Source: Panulirus ornatus
Lineage: Eukaryota > Arthropoda > Malacostraca > Decapoda > Palinuridae
DNA length: 64,000 nucleotides
Assembly (NCBI RefSeq): GCF_036320965.1
Contig: NC_092289.1
Span: 21,648,278 to 21,712,277 of the forward strand
Direction of reading: 5' to 3'
The translations under genes were made by a program, and so were the position numbers. Below the pieces are notes generated by a model that saw nothing but the letters and a program-made list of their open reading frames with translations, had not been told where the DNA came from and did no database searches. Of this stretch, positions 58,197 to 64,000 are shown in pieces (positions within the stretch are counted from its first letter, which is position 1; the number at the start of each line of letters is the position of its first letter).

Positions 58197-58900
58197 TTAT
58201 ACTTCGCAAATATTACAGTGTCTGACCTGCGGGGCCTTGCTGGGTACAGGGTATACAGAAACAGAATCAGTTGACGATGTGTTAGTTCTGTCCAGTCTGC
58301 TGGAGGTGGGAGAAAGCTGTGTAATCCCGGAGGGTGCGTCTCTTAACAGTGGTGAGGGCCTGACCGCGTCTGACAAGGTGCCATGCTCCCGCGGCTGGCT
58401 TCTCACTACGTGGCACTATCTATCTCCGGCTGGGACATGTATGACGAAGGCGAACATGATATTTTCTTCACCGTCAGAACTCCTCTGGTGGATGCCAGGT
58501 GCTTGTATCTAAAGAGCTTCAAATGCTGGGTGCCTGAACTTAAAAGAGGGCATATCTAATTCGTTCGTTAACACAAAAGGACTATAAAAAATGAGTAACG
58601 AATAAAAAAAAATAGAGATAACGATAGTTCACGAAATAATCTAAAGGAGTAATCAGAAAGATATTAAATGTTTACAACAGCTCATTTTCTGATAAGGCTT
58701 ACACATGTTATTTTATCTCCTGCGCAGCAAAGGGAGAGCAGCTCAGCCGGGGGAAAGTAATATCTGGTGAACTCTTAACCCTATACGTAGGTCTCGCTAA
58801 GCCTCAGAGACCGTAAAATTTGCTGATAACGCGGTAAACTACATTATCTGACATGGGGTCAATCAAGAAATAGTTACGACATAACCAAGTCCGCTTAGAG

Positions 58901-59182
58901 CCTTGAACATACTTGCGCGACCCTTGAGAACAAACATTACAACCTGTGATCACAACGGTACAACCTCTGAAGACAACGGTGCAGTCACTACGGTACAACC
59001 CTTCAGTACGACGATACGACCCTCGGCCACAACATGACCCTTGTGCACGACATCTTGAGCACTAAGCTACAACTCTTAGGTATGACGGCGTGACCTCTGA
59101 CCTGACCCTCAGGGGTCAGACTTAGAAAAAAAAAATCGGGCCATCGCGCACCCAATCTTCGCACCGTCATGCTCAAGCACTT
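58901..59182. repeat. Foldback repeat copy 13, longest left arm array
   Basis: About eight or nine left-arm units (variants of ACAACGGTACAACCTCTGAG and GAGAACAAACATTACAACC) precede a well-kept core TTAGGTATGACGGCGTGACC. The core includes the direct repeat TGACCTCTGACCT at 59091-59103. Then GGGGTCAGACTTAG, an A-run, GGGCCATCGCGCACCC and a right arm TCGCACCGTCATGCTCAAGC follow. Confidence 0.85.
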
Positions 59183-59450
59183 AGAAAGATCCTTTAACAG
59201 TTGAAAGACCCAAGATGAGGATAATTCCACACTATGACATGGCGTGAACGCACACCAATTTCCAAGCCTTGCAACATGACTTTTTTTTATACATGCTGAA
59301 GGAGGAAGGTTTATACCACCTGGTGCTCTCTGTGCGGGAACACCGTCTAGAAAGGATATCTAGGAAAACTCGCCACTGGCATCACCGATTATCTAGGAAA
59401 TGTCTGACCTGACCAAGGATACTCCTCTAATGGTGGTGGTGGGTGGAGGA

Positions 59451-59455
59451 GCGCG

Positions 59456-59495
<40 letters not shown>
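59451..59495. repeat. (GC)7(AC)16 compound microsatellite
   Basis: GC repeats pass directly into AC repeats, an alternating purine-pyrimidine tract. Confidence 0.95.
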
Positions 59496-59497
<2 letters not shown>

Positions 59498-59636
59498 TGC
59501 TGGGTCACGATGGGTATCCACTTTTCGCCGTGATACGACCATGAATCAAAACTTTCTAGTTACTCAAAGCAAGGTAAGAAAACGAGGTCAATTATCGTTA
59601 CTCTATTAATGGTATTTCCTCCATCTCTGCACTCGA

Positions 59637-59644
59637 AGCGCGCG

Positions 59645-59693
<49 letters not shown>

Positions 59694-59719
59694 ACACACA
59701 ACACACACACACACACAGT
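59637..59719. repeat. (GC)n(AC)n compound microsatellite, second copy
   Basis: GCGCGCGC passes into a long AC run with small breaks, 140 bp from a similar tract. Confidence 0.95.
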
Positions 59720-60076
59720 GAATAATGATGGGACACACGCACCCAAGCATCATGACAGATGGAAGAAAATATAGGTGTTTTACATCCTTATGTCTACATA
59801 GCTTCCAGGTAACACTACTACGTCTAAAGCCCGCCAGTTAACGCCACAAGAAGCAGCCACAGCCACAGCGAACAACTCTACAAGTACGACCACACCAAGA
59901 CCGCCACGTCTTCACCACCGGAGCAATTATGGTTTCCCCATGACCACAACGAGAATCTCGGTCATGCATAACCAAATGTAACGCTGACTCAGTCGACACT
60001 GGCACTGTTAAGATCTCTCTCCTCCCGCCCAGCGATCCACAGTTGCTCCACGAAGTACATACACTCCATGATTAGC

Positions 60077-60254
60077 ACCTTGAGCACAACGACCCAAGTG
60101 CACGACAGTGCGACCCTTGAACATGACGGTTCGACCTTTCAAGCACGCTTGCATGACGGTTAGGAAAGATAGACTGGCCAGTGACCTGACCCTTAAAGGT
60201 CTGGTCGAAGGTCAGGCCATCATACGTAAGGGTGGTACCGTCGTGCTCATGGTG
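60077..60254. repeat. Foldback repeat copy 14
   Basis: Left arms CACCTTGAGCACAACGACCC, GTGCACGACAGTGCGACC and GAACATGACGGTTCGACC, then GTGACCTGACCCTTAAAGG, GGTCGAAGGTCAGGCCATCA, and the right arm GGGTGGTACCGTCGTGCTCA. Confidence 0.85.
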
Positions 60255-61079
60255 GTTCACCTACCAAAAACGGCTTGCCGCCATGACGTCATTAGGTGTA
60301 TCCACGGGGCAGTACCAGCCGAGGAATGGGCGACCTTCCTCCCCATCTCAACTCCCACGCCCCAAGTCCACGAAGGTACCCACAGTGACGTCAGCGAAAC
60401 GCGACACATCCGCCGGCAGGATACGGGCGCTTTAAGACCCAATGATTCATCATATGGGCTTTCCTCACTAGGAAGGAATTCTCTTGGTATACACACTGAC
60501 GGACGCGTCGTCTCCATTACCCTAAACTGTTCGGTATATAATTGAAATTTCAACATGATTTCTTTAAGGCCGTACGAGGCTAAGCAATCAGTATCCAGAT
60601 TTGTCCTTTTTTTTCGAAGTCTCCGACATGGCAGGGCAAAAACATGCTCCGCTCGTGGCCATCTGGATAAAAGGAAAAGTAAAGAACATTTAAAAAAAAA
60701 GAGAAGGTATTAACTTGCAACTCCCTGGGTCCTCCCACAGCTGACACTTTAAAAGACAAAGGTAATAGGAGGTGATAAAGACGAGAGAAAGGAACAGAAT
60801 TAAAAAGCTTCACCTTCCAGGAAAGGAGATGTCACAACTTTCGGTCAATCCAAGTCTACAAAGGCATTCCAAGTCTGCATACAGCAATACTATAACACAG
60901 TCTTCACAAAATAATAGTCTTTTCTAATATAGAGAAATCGACGTCAAAGCAAAAGCCCCATTCTGATCTACGACCCAATTTGACGTACATGATGAGTCGT
61001 CTTCGGTCTTCAACAGTTTCCAAGGTTACATCAAAATACAGCCTATGAGTCAACACCAACGACCTGAGGTATTTTACCG

Positions 61080-61580
61080 ACCGTTTACTTTAGAAAGGAA
61101 CACACAAAGAGGGTACAACCCAGAGAGTCACAGTTCGGTACACAGAGAGACAGGTACAAGCCATTTTGGGTACGAATCGGGTTGGTTGTAGAGTACCTTC
61201 GATACAAAGCAATACGGTACAGGTCCGTGGCAAAATGGGACAGCCCAAACTTTTAAAAACGGCGATAGAAAAGGAACATAACGACACGCAGAGATTGTCT
61301 CACGTAACATGGTGTACCCTAGGAAGGCTCAGGGCCAAGATGGATGGGTGAGAGGCATATATAACAAGACGGCACAAAGCAAGATACTTACAAACCTTGA
61401 CAGTGTCAGCTACGACGGTACAAGCCATGACGCTCATAGCGACGTCAGCTAAGGCAGCACAAAGCTAGATCGTCACAAGCCATTGCGATGTGCAACAAGA
61501 CGGTACAAAGGAGAATATCATGAGTAACTATGGTTCAAACTATGTGACGGGATATATCAGTGACCACGTGCAACGGTAGA
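61080..61580. repeat. Loose repeats of ACGGTACAARCC words
   Basis: AAGACGGTACAAAG, GACGGTACAAGCC, GGGTACAACCCAG and similar words recur irregularly. They may be a decayed relative of the foldback arms or of the 29-bp minisatellite. Confidence 0.4.
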
Positions 61581-62689
61581 ACCCACTCACACAAACCAAG
61601 ACGGTGGGAGCGACCTGCCACAGCAACACGTACATCCTAAACCGGGGAATTCCGATGTGATGACGACGTACATCCAGCCCCCAGTAGGACATGAGCACCT
61701 CACTCAGGAAGACCCGTACCGCCCACCGGGCTCAGCAGCTGAGAAGCAAACCATAAGTCTTGACGAGAACTTCAGCTCTCTTCAGGGTCGGGGGACAACA
61801 TACATATCAATTTCCCGTAACACTAAACCCGGTTCAGAGGGCGAGGATTTACAGTCTTGCGATCACCTCAATTAACTCAAGATTATGAGCGTGATTGTAA
61901 AAAAAAAAAAGAAAGAAAAAATAGTTTCCGGAAGCATTCCACAGGGATCATTAAGCAAGAAGTCCTTCAGCGAAGTCTCCGCTGACGAAGCCACAGGCGA
62001 GGTATCCTTCAAGGACGTTATTCAAGATCCTGCATAACCTCTTCCCCCATCATTAACTCCCCCCAAAACCCCTCTCCTGTTCCTAATCACACCACGACCT
62101 TTAATTCATCTCCCTCAACACTCGTCCTTACGGTCAATTCTACGAAAAACAGAATTCGACCGTAACAGAAACTATAACGTCTAACAATCTAAATCAAACA
62201 AAGGAATACATGTAAATAGGGAGACACCAACCGAATTTCCAGCTAAGTAGTACTATCAGAGTCAATGAATGCTACAGAAATTACGAACTAGAATAAAGGA
62301 AGCCTACCTGCCTGTACATCACTGTAGAGGTTATAGAATTAGGGTTAACGAGGTATTCCCGTCTCTACATCAACCTGATCACAATGAAATATACAGATGA
62401 TATGATTTCTACGTTAACACAGCACTTTGAATATAAGCAAGGCATAAAATCAATGAAATAATAGGAAATAAATTAACAGAACAGACTAGTAGTGCCCAAT
62501 GAAGGCAAGCAACAGATGAGAGAAGTACTTGAGAAATGCATACACCAAAAAATAACGAGCACATTTGTGATATACAAAGTCGGTCACATTTCTAACATCT
62601 TCAAAGAAGTCACCATCTCAAAACCAGAGAGCAAACCGTACTGGATACAAGACTACAGAACATTACACCTAGTTCTGATTGCTTAACCC

Positions 62690-63130
62690 ACTGCCTTTCT
62701 CTCCAACACTCAGGTCCGCCAGTCAGGGCCACTCACCCCTGCCCTCATCAGGTCCACCAGTCCAGGGCCAACTCACCCTCAGCCCTCATCACACAACCTT
62801 CCGCTCCCTCATGCCACAATTCAAATCCCACTTCACTGACCCAGTCTACACAGGCCTACCGCCTGTCACCTGCCCTTTCCTCAACCCGAGCAACTTCCCG
62901 TCACTTCAGTTCTTCCCAAGTCCAGTTCGTCAACCCCTCTGCAACCACAGCGCCCCCCCCCCCTTCCTTCCCCAATCCCTCCATCTTTTTCATCCTCTCA
63001 TGCAGTCCATCGACCCTCCTAACTAGTCAATCAACCCCTTCCTGTACTCGGTCCGTCCATCTTTCCCCTTATCTAGTCCACCTACCCCTTCCAACATCCA
63101 GTTCCTCCGCCATCCTCCCGCACCTGCTCA
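62690..63130. repeat. Pyrimidine-rich degenerate tandem repeats
   Basis: GGTCCGCCAGTCAGGGCCAC (62713) and GGTCCACCAGTCCAGGGCCA (62751) start two units of 38 and 41 bp. AGTCCATC-like words recur further right. Confidence 0.6.
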
Positions 63131-64000
63131 CCCTCACTTCCTCAGACGCCGCCACCCGCCCTGTTTTTTTTCAACCCAGACTATCAAGACTCGCCCCCTT
63201 AGCCTACACGCAGCGGAGCATCACCTGGGTAACCCGGACGCTGTAAGCGTTAAGGCTGTGGTTCTGTCCAGAGTTACGATTACTGAGAGCAAGGGAGCTC
63301 GCATCGCCAGCGGAAGGTTGATAATGCCTCCATACTCTATTTCACTCGCAAAATTTCAATACGAGCTCCCCTTAAGTGGCTGATATCACTCTCTCCGAAC
63401 CATCATGATAATAAGTACCCGATAACCTCCAGATAACATAAATATGAGATGACATAAGCATTGATTACGGATGGACCATTCAAGCAGTGAGGAAGCATCG
63501 AACGCGCACACTAGAGGATCAGGGAGTGAGGAGAGGAGAGTTGCAGAGAAGAGGGGAGGGAGAGGGCAGCAGGAGGAGGCATGTACAGCAGCAACCTTCC
63601 GCCGTGGCTTTAAGACAAGCAGCAAATCAGAGGCCTTGGAACCACAGGCACCAACCAAGCGCCACACTGTCTCCGAGACCACCAATAGCAAAGAGACCTT
63701 GAAGACCACAGGGAACATCAGGCACCTCCCACACCTCCACACCTTACTTCCGCTCATTCACCAGGTCGCCATCCGTTCACTTAACACAGCCACCTCGTCA
63801 TCACGAAGTCATCTAGTCCCGACACATTCATCTGATCAAGGCATCTTGACATGGTCCACCATACGAGGCGACAAATTTGAGGAAGATCCAGAGACATCTG
63901 GCAAGAGGAGGGCAATAAAAAAAAAAACCCTCCTCCACATTGTAACCTTCAGAAGCATCCAGCAGGCGACACCGTAGCAGACTCCTGGTGTACACGTACA

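Larger units (their letters stand above)
37657..64000. other. Gene-poor, CpG-rich, repeat-rich stretch
   Basis: Apart from the repeats listed separately I see no supported gene on either strand. Open frames here are short, lack domains, and mostly follow microsatellites or foldback arms. The missing 5' exons of the FRRS1-like gene could be here but were not found by searching for Reeler motifs (Phe-x-Gly-Phe, Gln-Ala-Arg). Confidence 0.5.

Noticed and set aside
63471..63977. 168-codon plus-strand open frame at the right edge
   Set aside because: Ser/Thr/Arg-rich, overlaps another open frame on the minus strand, and no family recognised.

Overview
This is a eukaryotic, intron-rich and repeat-rich window. 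It most likely comes from an arthropod, and a decapod crustacean is the best guess. The guess rests on the style of the one recognisable host gene, the many long dinucleotide and trinucleotide microsatellites, and RTE-like LINEs whose 3' ends run into (TA)n tracts. The species cannot be named from the sequence alone.

One host gene is supported. It is a ferric-chelate-reductase-1-like (FRRS1-type) membrane reductase on the minus strand. Ten exons between 37656 and 7506 join with consistent splice phases into about 649 residues: the C-terminal half of a Reeler domain, a Thr-rich and acidic linker, a DOMON domain with six cysteines, and a six-helix cytochrome b561 domain with four haem-ligand histidines. 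The signal peptide and N-terminal Reeler exon were not found. One exon (19005-19226) carries a single surplus base that breaks the frame.

The left part (1 to about 21 kb) is full of one RTE-like LINE family in both orientations. At the left edge a deleted LINE copy has become a tandem satellite of about 708 bp, with its less-deleted relative still sitting at the array border. The best copy (16618-18596) has a complete reverse transcriptase with one in-frame stop. A separate antisense piece (10265-10590) carries the APE-type endonuclease. A SINE of about 235 bp shares the LINE's 3' terminal hairpin and is found once as a nested insertion with a 6-bp target-site duplication.

From about 29.1 kb rightwards the base composition changes sharply. 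CpG is scarce to the left, where nine of the ten exons lie, and several-fold more common to the right. A CCAAT plus NRF1-like site sits on this boundary. Exon A (37.6 kb) is the only exon to the right of it. I see no further gene from 37.7 to 64 kb. That stretch is dominated by a family of imperfect palindromic (foldback) repeats between 40.0 and 60.3 kb, built from 20-24 bp tandem arms around a core related to nuclear-receptor DR1 sites. It also holds minisatellites, a tRNA-derived SINE, an old tandem duplication of about 970 bp and many microsatellites.

The foldback family, the LINE-derived satellite with its visible precursor, and the LINE-SINE shared hairpin are the most interesting structures. 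Nothing prokaryotic, no CRISPR array and no rRNA gene was seen.
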